Below are positions 14,717 through 22,925 of a DNA stretch of 64,000 bases, piece after piece. Below the pieces are notes generated by a model, which had not been told where the DNA came from, made no database searches, and worked only from the letters and a program-made list of their open reading frames with translations. The translations under genes and the position numbers were made by a program. Origin of the DNA: Acidobacteriota bacterium (GTDB lineage Bacteria; Acidobacteriota; Blastocatellia; Chloracidobacteriales; JADJPF01); assembly GCA_016213785.1 (NCBI GenBank), contig JACQZQ010000025.1:1-64000 (forward strand), given 5' to 3'. Each line of letters begins with the position of its first letter. Position 1 is the stretch's first letter.

Positions 14717-16603
14717 TTACTTAGAGTCTGCATTTTTCTGGCTTACTGCCCAAGCAATATTATTTTTCACAAGCTGGAAATTAGGGTTAATTTCTAGTGC
14801 TTTATTACCTGCTTCAATAGCTTTATCCCATTCTTTTAAGTTAATATAGGCTACACATATATTGTTATAAGCATCTGCATTTGCTGGATTTACTTCTAAT
14901 GCTTTACTACAAGAATTGATACTTTCTTGATAAAATCCATTTTCAGAATAAATAGCACTCATGCCTACATAAGTTCTCTCTAATATTTTCTTTTGGCGTT
15001 CTAGAAGAGTTTTTCCTTGAACCGAATAAAGATGAGGGCCATAATTAAGAACTATATCGCTAAAAGCTTTAACACTTATAAGTATAATTAAAATAGAGGT
15101 TATAGCCCAAATATGGCTTTTTTGTTTTATTAAAAAACTTGGTTCTAGTTCAGAGTATTTTTCAAAGAAAATATGTAAAAAATATGCAAATAAAATAACA
15201 AGAAAAGCCCCCCAACAAAGTAATTCATAATTAATAATAATACCGCCCCAGTTACCAGTATCAGCACTAGCCAGATTCCAAGGTAGCCCTCCACTCCACC
15301 AATTATAAGTAAGAAATAAAAATAAACTTCCTGTTAAATAGCAAATTGCCATTGCTTCTAGCCCTAAAATTGTTACCCAGGGCGTTAACCAAGCTAAATA
15401 TTGCACACTAAAACCAGGGGATAAGACTATAAATAAGTAAAAAATAACCCCTACTTGATAAAAAATCTTAGTTTTTTTGCTAAATAAATTCATCCATAGA
15501 GAGACTAAAATAATCAAACCAAATACCAAAAATTTTCCATCAGTAGAGAAAAACTTATTAACCCAATGTTCATAAGGAAAATATGTTAAAAGCACTCTAG
15601 ATAATCCCCAATTACCATAAAAACTACTATAGCCAAAAGTACTCTTAAAAACTTGTAAAGGGTCTTGGAAAATATAAGGTAGCGAAGTAAAAACTACTGT
15701 ACTTAATGCACTTAATGCATATTCAAAACGGCGTTTATTATTTGGTAAGTAAAAGAAAATACAAGGAGCTAAAATAACAGGAACAATTTTAACATTTACG
15801 GCTAAACCCATAGCTATTCCAGCTAAATGATAATTGTTAATCTCATAAGTAAGAAAAAATTTATATATCGGCTCTGGTAATAACTTATCTAAACTCCTGC
15901 TATCTAAATCAATTAAGTAAACTGATAGGATAACAAAAAATATCATTATTGGGTCAGTATTACCGTGAAAGCCTGATATCATTATGGAAATAGGGCAAAA
16001 AGCTAATAACAATAGTTGTGCTAAGGAAAATTTATTATTTAATTCTAGTATTTTATAAACTACCCATAAACTACCAATATCAGCTAATGTAGGCAAAAGC
16101 CTAAGTAGAAAATTAAAACTTATTCCTACAGTCGATTCTATAAAGCCAATTAAATTAAGTAGATGAATCATCATCGGCGGATGATTCCACCAAGATAGTT
16201 TTTGATATAGGGCAATTCCTCCATATTCCCTAGCAATACTTAAAAACATCTTCCAATAAAAAATATCATTTGTTCCCATTGTATAAGCAGCTAGATATAG
16301 CTTAAATAAAGATGCTACTGCTATAGCTACCCACATAAGGCTTTTAGAACCTAAAACAAGAGGAAATAAAGATAGGGGTTGCTCTATTTTTTTGTCATTT
16401 CCTTTATCAGTCTCTCTATAAATTTTTTCTTCAACTTCTTTATTACTATCAGAATTATGTTCTTCAATATTATTTTCTTTTGAAAAAAGGTTTTCTGAAA
16501 CCTGGTTTGTGGAAGAATTAAAAGTTGTTTCGCTAGCAAGATTACTATTTAAATTAGTAATAGAATCTATCTCTTGTTTAGTTTTTTTAGTTTTTTTTCT
16601 CAT
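14717..16603 (-). CDS. GT-C membrane glycosyltransferase with C-terminal TPR repeats
   Basis: The 628-residue protein has a charged N-terminal leader (about 80 residues) and then about ten hydrophobic segments. The loop WNHPPMMIHLLNLIG and the membrane pattern HGNTDPIMIFF are typical of undecaprenyl-phosphate-sugar-dependent GT-C/mannosyltransferase-like enzymes. The C-terminus carries two TPR-like helices pairs (ADAYNNICVAYINLKEWDKA, about 560-628). Such enzymes use lipid-linked sugars on the outer face of the membrane. It is closely similar along its length to the adjacent gene at 16650, so the pair arose by tandem duplication. ATG 16603 follows from the reading frame; the basic leader makes an internal start possible. 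Confidence 0.8.
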   Translation of the reverse strand: MRKKTKKTKQEIDSITNLNSNLASETTFNSSTNQVSENLFSKENNIEEHNSDSNKEVEEKIYRETDKGNDKKIEQPLSLFPLVLGSKSLMWVAIAVASLFKLYLAAYTMGTNDIFYWKMFLSIAREYGGIALYQKLSWWNHPPMMIHLLNLIGFIESTVGISFNFLLRLLPTLADIGSLWVVYKILELNNKFSLAQLLLLAFCPISIMISGFHGNTDPIMIFFVILSVYLIDLDSRSLDKLLPEPIYKFFLTYEINNYHLAGIAMGLAVNVKIVPVILAPCIFFYLPNNKRRFEYALSALSTVVFTSLPYIFQDPLQVFKSTFGYSSFYGNWGLSRVLLTYFPYEHWVNKFFSTDGKFLVFGLIILVSLWMNLFSKKTKIFYQVGVIFYLFIVLSPGFSVQYLAWLTPWVTILGLEAMAICYLTGSLFLFLTYNWWSGGLPWNLASADTGNWGGIIINYELLCWGAFLVILFAYFLHIFFEKYSELEPSFLIKQKSHIWAITSILIILISVKAFSDIVLNYGPHLYSVQGKTLLERQKKILERTYVGMSAIYSENGFYQESINSCSKALEVNPANADAYNNICVAYINLKEWDKAIEAGNKALEINPNFQLVKNNIAWAVSQKNADSK

Positions 16604-16649
16604 AAGTGTTTGATTATAAATACTAAGGTTTAGAGACAGCTATAAAATT

Positions 16650-18434
16650 CTAAGGTTTTGCATTTTTTTGACTTGTCACCCAAGCAATATTATTTTTCAC
16701 AAGTTGAAAATCTGGTCTAATTTCTAGTGCTTTATTACCTGCTTCAATAGCTTTATCCCACTCTTTTAAGCTCATATAAGAAACACATAAATTATTATAA
16801 GCATCTGCATTTGTTGGGTTTAATGCTACTACTTTATTATAAGTTTCTATAGACTCTTTAAAAAAATTACTTCTTAAATAAAAAAAACCAATACTCATAT
16901 GAGTCATTTCTAGAAGCTTTTTTTGGCGTATTTCAAGAGTTTCACCTTGTACTGAGTAGAGATGTGGGCCATAGCCCCAAACTACGTCTTTAAATGCTTT
17001 TGCACCAGTGATTAAGAGAACAAATATAGCTAAAGCGGCAGGAAGTCTTTTTTGTTTTAATGGGATTAAATATTTTTCAAGGCTAACTTCTTTCTCTACA
17101 AGCATTTTTATAAGGTAAACAAAAAAAACTAAAATTACAGTTAACCAAGCTAAAATTTCATAATCAAGAATAATAGTGCTTTTCCAATCGCCGCCGCTAG
17201 GACTAGATAAATCCCAAGGTAGCCCAGCAGCCCACCAGTTATAAGCAAGAAATAAAAATAACCCTGTTTCTAAGTAATAGATAGTCTGTAGAGCTAAACC
17301 TAAAGCGATTACCCAAGGAGTTAGCCAAAATAAATAATGGACATTAAAACCTGGAGACAAAATAAGGAAAATAGAAAAAACCAGTCCTATTTGTTGAAAA
17401 ATTGGGACTTTCTTGCCATGCAAGTTCATCCAAACCGATGCTAAACCTATCAGCCCTAAGACTACATACTTTCCTAAAGCCATCCAAAAAGAGTTAGTCC
17501 AATGGTCATAAGGGAAATACTCAAGCAAAAGCCTAGAGACTCCCCAACCACCATAAAAACTATTATAACCAAGTACCGTTTTAAAAACTTCTATAGGACA
17601 TTGAAAAATATAGGGAAGAGAGCTAATAACCCAAAATGTAGCAGCAGTAAAAAAGAATTCTAAACGTCTTTTATTGTCTGGCAAGTAGAAGAATAAGCAA
17701 GGGACTAAAAGGATAGGAACAACTTTAACATTTGCAGCTAAGCCAAATGCTGCTCCAGCTAAATGATAATTATTAAGTTCATATGTTTGAAAAATATCAT
17801 TAATGGCTTTAGGTAATAAAGCTGATAATTCTTCTTGTTTTATATCAAGAAAATAAACTGTTAGTAGTAAAAAAAATATCATCATTGGGTCAGTATTGCC
17901 ATGAAAACCACTTAGCATAATAGCTGCGGGAGCAAAAGCGAACAAAACTAGCCCTAAAGCGGATTTTCTACATTTAGGTTTTAAGATTTTATAAGCTAAA
18001 AATAAACTACCAATATCAGCTATTATACTGACAAACCTAAAAGTAAACCTAAAGGCTATTCCAAAGTTTGATTCAATAAACCCTAGCAAATTCATTAAGT
18101 GAGCCATCATTGGGGGATGGTTCCACCAAGCCAACTGCTTAAAAAGTGATGCCCCTCCATATTGCTTAGCAACATTTGCAAACATTTCAAAACTTAGAAC
18201 ATCCCCATTACCAGTAGTACGACTTGCAAGTAGTAGCTTAAAAACAAAAGCTATAATACCTGCTGCAACAATAAAAATTAGATAGGGATTTACTTCATTA
18301 TTTAAAGCTTTTGGTGGATCTTCAACTCTATCAACTTTCTCCAAAGTTTTTGGCGAATCTTTTGGCGGATCTTCAGTTTTTTTTACAGATTTTGGAAAAT
18401 TTTTAGAAAATTGTTCAGGTAAAGGTTTTTTCAT
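16650..18434 (-). CDS. GT-C membrane glycosyltransferase with TPR tail, tandem paralogue
   Basis: This 594-residue paralogue of the neighbour has the same features: WWNHPPMMAHLMNLLG, HGNTDPMMIFF, about ten membrane segments, a conserved late motif (VHYLFWLTPWV) and the C-terminal TPR (ADAYNNLCVSYMSLKEWDKA). The leader is Pro- and Lys-rich (PKSVKKTEDPPKDSPKTLEK) and cytoplasmic. The two genes differ in loops and leaders, which suggests different acceptors or sugars. It is transcribed with the 14717 gene on the minus strand with a 46-bp gap, and is upstream of it. Confidence 0.8.
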   Translation of the reverse strand: MKKPLPEQFSKNFPKSVKKTEDPPKDSPKTLEKVDRVEDPPKALNNEVNPYLIFIVAAGIIAFVFKLLLASRTTGNGDVLSFEMFANVAKQYGGASLFKQLAWWNHPPMMAHLMNLLGFIESNFGIAFRFTFRFVSIIADIGSLFLAYKILKPKCRKSALGLVLFAFAPAAIMLSGFHGNTDPMMIFFLLLTVYFLDIKQEELSALLPKAINDIFQTYELNNYHLAGAAFGLAANVKVVPILLVPCLFFYLPDNKRRLEFFFTAATFWVISSLPYIFQCPIEVFKTVLGYNSFYGGWGVSRLLLEYFPYDHWTNSFWMALGKYVVLGLIGLASVWMNLHGKKVPIFQQIGLVFSIFLILSPGFNVHYLFWLTPWVIALGLALQTIYYLETGLFLFLAYNWWAAGLPWDLSSPSGGDWKSTIILDYEILAWLTVILVFFVYLIKMLVEKEVSLEKYLIPLKQKRLPAALAIFVLLITGAKAFKDVVWGYGPHLYSVQGETLEIRQKKLLEMTHMSIGFFYLRSNFFKESIETYNKVVALNPTNADAYNNLCVSYMSLKEWDKAIEAGNKALEIRPDFQLVKNNIAWVTSQKNAKP

Positions 18435-18733
18435 AACTTAAAATACTTAACTAAGATTTTTATCCCTAAAATAATTTTAAGGGATCTTTAAAAATACAAT
18501 TAAAAATTATAGCTAAAAATGTTGAGAGGATAGGCATTTTACTATCTATTGGTGTTTATTCTCAAGAAGTAGCTGTATTAGCTACAAAGTAAGCGCTTTT
18601 TACAAAGCTGCTTAAATAACTTAAGTAACTTGGTATTGCTTTTGAAAAGGATATATTGTTTATATAAGTAGCTTTTGTTATATTCGAGCCTATCCAAAAA
18701 CAAATCAGATGATAAGGATTATACATAAGAGTT
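18435..18733. other. Divergent intergenic region between two GT-C genes
   Basis: The region must hold promoters for both flanking genes. An imperfect palindrome lies at 18462-18485 (ATCCCT with AGGGAT, and AAAAT with ATTTT inside), in the 5' leader of the minus-strand gene. Nothing else stands out. Confidence 0.4.
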
Positions 18734-20944
18734 ATGGTTGATAATACCACAGTAGACCAACAGCTACACAAAAAAATTTTCTTTGTTCTCCTAGCTTTTA
18801 TGCTAGTAGTTATGCTTTTTCAAAGTAGAAATTATGGTATGAATTGGGATGAATATTGGTTTAGGGACTATGGAGAAAAAGTTTTTAATTTCTATTCCAG
18901 CTTTGGTCAAGATCAAAGCTTTATAAACCAGCAAAGAAGTACTACTTATGAAATAGTTCCTTATTATGGTGGAATGAGCGAATTTTTTGGAGCGTTGCTT
19001 AGTAAAATTTTTTCTAGTAGAGATCCTTATGATAATAGACATTTAGTAACAGCAGTTTTTGGTTTTATTGCAATAGTTTTTTGTGGTTTAACAGCCCAAG
19101 TTCTATCAGGTTGGCGCTCTGCAATTCTTGCCTCTAGTTTTTTATTTGTTACACCCGTCTTTTTTGCTAATTCCATGCATAACTCTAAAGATGTGCCTTT
19201 TGCCGCAGGCTATATAGTTGCTATTTATTTTATGATGGCACTAATTAAAGAATGGCCTAAATTTGATATAAAAAATGCTATAGGTTTAGCTATAGGAATG
19301 TCTATGGCTATAGGCGTGCGTGTAGGAGGAGTGCTTTTAATTGGCTATTTAGGGCTATTTTTTATAGCAAAAAACTTATATTTTTTTAAAGAAGGTCAGT
19401 ATAAATCTAAAGAAGAATTATTAACTCAAATCAAAAAAGGGATTCTTCCCCTAACTTTAATTGTTATAGCTGGTTATATTGGCAGTTTACTTTTTTGGCC
19501 TTATGCTTTATTAAATCCTATTTCTGTGCCAATGAAAGCCTTAAAAATATTCTCAGAAATTAACTTTTTTGACTCAAATGGTTTATTTGAAGGTAGGTGG
19601 GTTCACCGCTGGGAAATTCCTTGGTATTATATACCTAAGTGGATTTTTATTACTACTCCTTTATTTATTTCATTAACACCGCTTGTTTTAGTAGTACTGC
19701 TTTTAGCAAAAAGGGGCAAACTTGATAAAAACCAAGTTCTTTATCAAGCAATGTTACTTTTTACTTCAGTATTTCCAGTAGCTTATATAATTTTTAAGCA
19801 ATCCAATATATTTGATGGATGGAGACATACTTATTTTGTTTATCCTCCTATAGTAGTAGTTTGTGCAATGCTTTGGAATGAGCTATTTTCTTTTAGTAAA
19901 AAGCAAGTGAGCCTTATTTTGGGGATTTGGCTATTAATTTTTACACTAGAACCATTCTTTTTTATGATAAGAAATCATCCTAATGAGCAGTTTTATTTTT
20001 CTCCAATCATTGGAGGCATTAGTGGAGCTTTTAAGAAATATGAAATCGATTATTATGGAACATCTCTTAGAGGGGCAATAGAATGGCTTGCAAAGACTAA
20101 AGAAGTTATAGAGTCTAAAAATAAACTTAGAGTAAATTCCTTATATGGAGAGCCTAATAGCGCTAAACATTACATTGATAAGTACCCACAATTAGTCTTT
20201 GTAGGTCATCAAGAACCTTCAGATTATTCGCTAGTTTTGCCTTCTATAGCTAAACATAACAATGAGTTATTACTTAATTGGCCGCCTCCAAACACCATTC
20301 ATCAAATAAAAGCCGATGGTGTGCCATTAATAGCAATAGTTAAAAATGACTCTGCTCTACCATCACAAGCCAAAGAAGATTTAATAGCAAAATTAAAATC
20401 TGATAGTAAAGATCTAAATTTCTTTCTTGACTTAAGCCTACAGTTTTTTCTAGCAAAAGATTACCTTAATGCTATTGTTGCAGCAGAAAAAGCTATTGCT
20501 TTAGATAAAAATAGCGCAGTTGCTTATAACAACATCTGTTCATCATTAAATAACCTTTTTCTATTTGCTGATGGGGCAGAAGCAGGAAAAAAAGCTATGG
20601 AAATTGCTCCAGATTTTCAACTAGCTAAAAATAACTATAACTATTCCTTATCTAGAAAAGATGAACAAATCGACCCTAATGTAAAAACACAAAACTATCT
20701 TAATTTAAGTTTTGCTTTTTATAATATTGGTAATCAAGAAAAGACTATTGAATTTGCTGAAAAGGTCTTAACAGTTGATCCTAATAACGTTGTGGCTTAT
20801 AACAATTTATGTGTAGCCTATATACAGCTAAAACAATTAGATAAAGCTATAAATGCAGCAGAAAAAGCGCTTAAAATTTCTCCAGACTTTCAGCTTGCAA
20901 AAAATAATTTAGCCTGGGCAAAAAGTGAAAAAGAAAAACCTTAA
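18734..20944 (+). CDS. PMT/ArnT-like GT-C glycosyltransferase with C-terminal TPR domain
   Basis: The 736 residues begin with a membrane anchor (IFFVLLAFMLVVMLFQS) and an early loop NWDEYWFRDYGE carrying acidic residues as in the first periplasmic loop of GT39/GT83-type GT-C enzymes. About ten membrane segments follow, then a soluble C-terminal region from about 545. That tail has four TPR-like units, of which two (ALDKNSAVAYNNICSSLNNL and VDPNNVVAYNNLCVAYIQLK) closely resemble the tails of the 14717 and 16650 proteins. The three proteins therefore share a tail although their catalytic parts differ. It probably glycosylates exported proteins or glycans. The long hairpin after 20951 may end the transcript. 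Confidence 0.78.
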   Translation: MVDNTTVDQQLHKKIFFVLLAFMLVVMLFQSRNYGMNWDEYWFRDYGEKVFNFYSSFGQDQSFINQQRSTTYEIVPYYGGMSEFFGALLSKIFSSRDPYDNRHLVTAVFGFIAIVFCGLTAQVLSGWRSAILASSFLFVTPVFFANSMHNSKDVPFAAGYIVAIYFMMALIKEWPKFDIKNAIGLAIGMSMAIGVRVGGVLLIGYLGLFFIAKNLYFFKEGQYKSKEELLTQIKKGILPLTLIVIAGYIGSLLFWPYALLNPISVPMKALKIFSEINFFDSNGLFEGRWVHRWEIPWYYIPKWIFITTPLFISLTPLVLVVLLLAKRGKLDKNQVLYQAMLLFTSVFPVAYIIFKQSNIFDGWRHTYFVYPPIVVVCAMLWNELFSFSKKQVSLILGIWLLIFTLEPFFFMIRNHPNEQFYFSPIIGGISGAFKKYEIDYYGTSLRGAIEWLAKTKEVIESKNKLRVNSLYGEPNSAKHYIDKYPQLVFVGHQEPSDYSLVLPSIAKHNNELLLNWPPPNTIHQIKADGVPLIAIVKNDSALPSQAKEDLIAKLKSDSKDLNFFLDLSLQFFLAKDYLNAIVAAEKAIALDKNSAVAYNNICSSLNNLFLFADGAEAGKKAMEIAPDFQLAKNNYNYSLSRKDEQIDPNVKTQNYLNLSFAFYNIGNQEKTIEFAEKVLTVDPNNVVAYNNLCVAYIQLKQLDKAINAAEKALKISPDFQLAKNNLAWAKSEKEKP

Positions 20945-20950
20945 AATAAC

Positions 20951-21032
20951 AAAAAATAGCCAAACACTGCCCTCGATAAAAACTATCGTTTATCCTACGA
21001 CTAAAATATTAGGCTTTTTTCTGGCTTTTTTA
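20951..21032 (+). terminator. Weak terminator after the GT-C gene
   Basis: AAAAAATAGCCA (20951-20962) can pair with TGGCTTTTTT (21022-21031) around a large loop that itself contains CGATA/TATCG (20974-20988). The T run suggests an intrinsic terminator, but the long loop lowers confidence. Confidence 0.4.
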
Positions 21033-21166
21033 TAAATATACTTAACGTCTAAATTTTTTCTTAGGAAATTTTTCTTAGGAAATTTTAAGAAATGTAACAC
21101 AAAACTGATTTTTGTAACACGGTCACTTAAGAAAATATTTTTAAGGCATATATTTAGTATTTCTAA

Positions 21167-21619
21167 CTAATATTTATGATCATGGTAATGAGATTTACCA
21201 GTAATTTCCCCAGCAGGAAAAGTAGTAAATAACTTACCATGTTTTACACCTTTAAGACTTAAAAGAGTATCAGCTAAAAGCTTTACTCTACTAGCTTCTC
21301 CTCGAAGCATTAACATTTCCATACAATCATCATGGCTAATATGAGCATGTACTACAGAAACAATTAATTCATGATAATCGTGTTGGACATTGGTTAAGCG
21401 CTCGGTTAAGTCTCTAGTGTGATGATCATATACTAAAGTTAAACTTCCTAAAATTTCTGTACCATCATTTTTTCCTAATTGTGCTTGTACTAAAGTGTCG
21501 CGGATTAAATCTCTTAGGGCTTCAGAGCGATTTTTATAACCACGATCATTTATCAAGCCATCAAAACGTATTAGTAAATCATCTTCAATACTAACACCAA
21601 ATCTAATGAGGTTAGACAT
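21167..21619 (-). CDS. nikR: Nickel-responsive ribbon-helix-helix regulator NikR
   Basis: The 150-residue protein has an N-terminal ribbon-helix-helix (RFGVSIEDDLLIRFD, then KNRSEALRDLIR) and a C-terminal ACT-like metal domain. The nickel ligands of E. coli NikR (His76, His87, His89, Cys95) map exactly, each shifted by four, to His80, His91, His93 and Cys99 (VVHAHISHDDC). The extra His-rich tail (GKSHYHDHKY) may bind further metal. NikR represses nickel uptake when nickel is plentiful. No nickel transporter, urease or hydrogenase gene lies in this window, so its targets are elsewhere. It is divergent from the peroxiredoxin gene. Confidence 0.92.
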   Translation of the reverse strand: MSNLIRFGVSIEDDLLIRFDGLINDRGYKNRSEALRDLIRDTLVQAQLGKNDGTEILGSLTLVYDHHTRDLTERLTNVQHDYHELIVSVVHAHISHDDCMEMLMLRGEASRVKLLADTLLSLKGVKHGKLFTTFPAGEITGKSHYHDHKY

Positions 21620-21644
21620 AAATACTTTCCAAATTAAAAATCTA

Positions 21645-21665
21645 GTTAAAACAATTTAGTTTAAC
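21645..21665. promoter_or_regulatory. Inverted repeat upstream of nikR, candidate operator
   Basis: GTTAAA and TTTAAC flank a 9-base spacer, 26 bp before the nikR start, in the divergent nikR-peroxiredoxin promoter region. It could be a binding site for NikR or another regulator. It differs from the E. coli NikR operator, and such a sequence can arise by chance in AT-rich DNA. Confidence 0.25.
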
Positions 21666-21838
21666 TTTAAAAGCAATAAAGCCCAACGTTTTTATTAACT
21701 TTAAGATCTAAGTAATTTTCCTAGTACCTTTTAAGACCTTTCTAGTAGCCAGAAGAGACTAGTAAAATGGCTTCTCAAGAAGTCTAGTTTCTGTTACTCT
21801 AGACCTCAAATCCACATTTTAAGAGGTAATCTAATTTC

Positions 21839-22372
21839 ATGAAAAAATTATTGACCAAAATATTTTTGGCAATGAGTCTATGTGGTTTTCTTATGGGTAC
21901 TACAGTAAGTTTTAGTGCTACTACTCAACAAGCAGAGTTAGTAGGCCAAGCTGCTGTGGCTTTTAAGCTACCTTCTCACTTAGGTACAGATATTAGCTTA
22001 GAGCAATACTTAGGAAAGAAAAACGTAGTTCTTGCCTTTTATCCAAAAAATTTTACAGGTGGCTGAGAATTTGAATTAAAAAGCTTCCAAGCGGCTCTTA
22101 AACGTTATGAGGAAGCAAATGTCCAGGTTCTGGCCATTAGTAAAGATACTCTAGATTCCCACAAAGATTTTGCTAAACATTGCGGTGCAACCTATCCATT
22201 ATTAAGCGATACAGAAGGAAAAATGGCTGAAGCTTATGGTGCTTTTAAGTCAGGCGGTAGCTTTTTTTCTCGTCGAACAATTATTATCGATAAACAAGGC
22301 AAAGTCCGTTATGCCCAAAATGGTATGCCTAATCACGATGATTTATTAAAAGTAATTTCAGAATTTAAATAA
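21839..22372 (+). CDS. Exported peroxiredoxin with selenocysteine (TGA) at the peroxidatic position
   Basis: The frame from ATG 21839 reads through an in-frame TGA at 22064-22066 to a TAA at 22370-22372, giving 177 residues. Residues before and after the TGA belong to one AhpC/BCP-type peroxiredoxin: NVVLAFYPKNFTGG, then the TGA, then EFELKSFQAALKRYEE, LAISKDTLDSHKDFAKHCG, YPLLSD and RRTIIIDKQGKVRY. The TGA falls exactly where the family has its peroxidatic Cys (FYPKxxTxxC). Sec at this place is known in some bacterial peroxiredoxins. Sec would be residue 76, and Cys115 (KHCG) could be a resolving Cys. A signal peptide (MKKLLTKIFLAMSLCGFLMG) suggests export. A nonsense mutation at just this codon with no other damage is less likely. 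Confidence 0.85.
22067..22105 (+). promoter_or_regulatory. Candidate bacterial SECIS hairpin after the TGA
   Basis: AGCT at 22082-22085 can pair with GGCT at 22093-22096 (one G-T pair) around a seven-base loop, about 15 bases after the TGA. Interrupted A-T pairs (AA with TT, TT with AA) extend the stem outward. Bacterial SECIS elements sit within about 40 bases of the UGA, with the loop at this distance. The stem is weak and was found by eye. Confidence 0.4.
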
Positions 22373-22387
22373 CTATTAACTTATTTC

Positions 22388-22422
22388 CTAGCTAGCAGTT
22401 AATAGTTTTTGCTGCTAGCTAG
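22388..22422. terminator. Stem-loop between peroxiredoxin and ferredoxin genes
   Basis: CTAGCTAGCAG (22388-22398) pairs perfectly with CTGCTAGCTAG (22412-22422) around a 13-base loop. It lies between the two convergent genes and probably ends transcription from both sides, though neither side has a long T run. Confidence 0.6.
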
Positions 22423-22471
22423 ATTTATAGTGAAAGAGCATCCCCCCTTAACCTAAACCTCTTAAAAACTA

Positions 22472-22846
22472 CTAATCATTATCCTTAGGTTTAAGTGGTT
22501 GAGAAATAATTAAAAAGTCCTCTACAGGTTTACCACCTATTAAGTGCTCTTGAATAATACGTTCTACTACTTCCTTAGTACAAGAATGATACCAAGTACC
22601 TTCTGGATAAACTACGGCAATAGGGCCTTGGTCACAAAGCTGTAAACAATTAGCCTTAGTGCGACAAACCCCACCCTCTCGGCTTAAATTTAGCTCTTTT
22701 AAGCGGTGTTTTAAGTATTCCCAAGCTTCTATCCCTACCTCCTTATCACAACATTTAGGTTTAGTCTGATCAGCACAAATAAAAATATGTCGTTTAGTTT
22801 TATCTATAGCTAGACTTTCTAGTTTTTTCTGTAGTTTTTCGCTCAT
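22472..22846 (-). CDS. Thioredoxin-like [2Fe-2S] ferredoxin (Shethna type)
   Basis: The 124-residue protein reads as a (2Fe-2S) thioredoxin-like ferredoxin: [15 protein letters not shown] gives Cys24, Cys32 and Cys33, and [23 protein letters not shown] gives Cys61, Cys67 and Cys71, followed by the typical TWYHSCT segment. Four of these would hold a [2Fe-2S] cluster. Such ferredoxins are electron carriers of broadly unknown partner. It converges with the selenoprotein peroxiredoxin and could take part in redox defence, but no direct link is visible. ATG 22846 begins a typical helical lead and has plausible length for the family. Confidence 0.88.
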   Translation of the reverse strand: MSEKLQKKLESLAIDKTKRHIFICADQTKPKCCDKEVGIEAWEYLKHRLKELNLSREGGVCRTKANCLQLCDQGPIAVVYPEGTWYHSCTKEVVERIIQEHLIGGKPVEDFLIISQPLKPKDND

Positions 22847-22925
22847 TTATTTCCCCAATTATATAAAAATCTTTATAATAACAAGCTGTTATTTTAAGAA
22901 GTTAAAAATATTAAAACATAATACT

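Noticed and set aside
22064-22066. Reading the peroxiredoxin as a pseudogene with a nonsense mutation
   Set aside because: The stop falls precisely on the catalytic Cys codon, and the following 100 residues are conserved and free of other damage. Selenocysteine explains this better.
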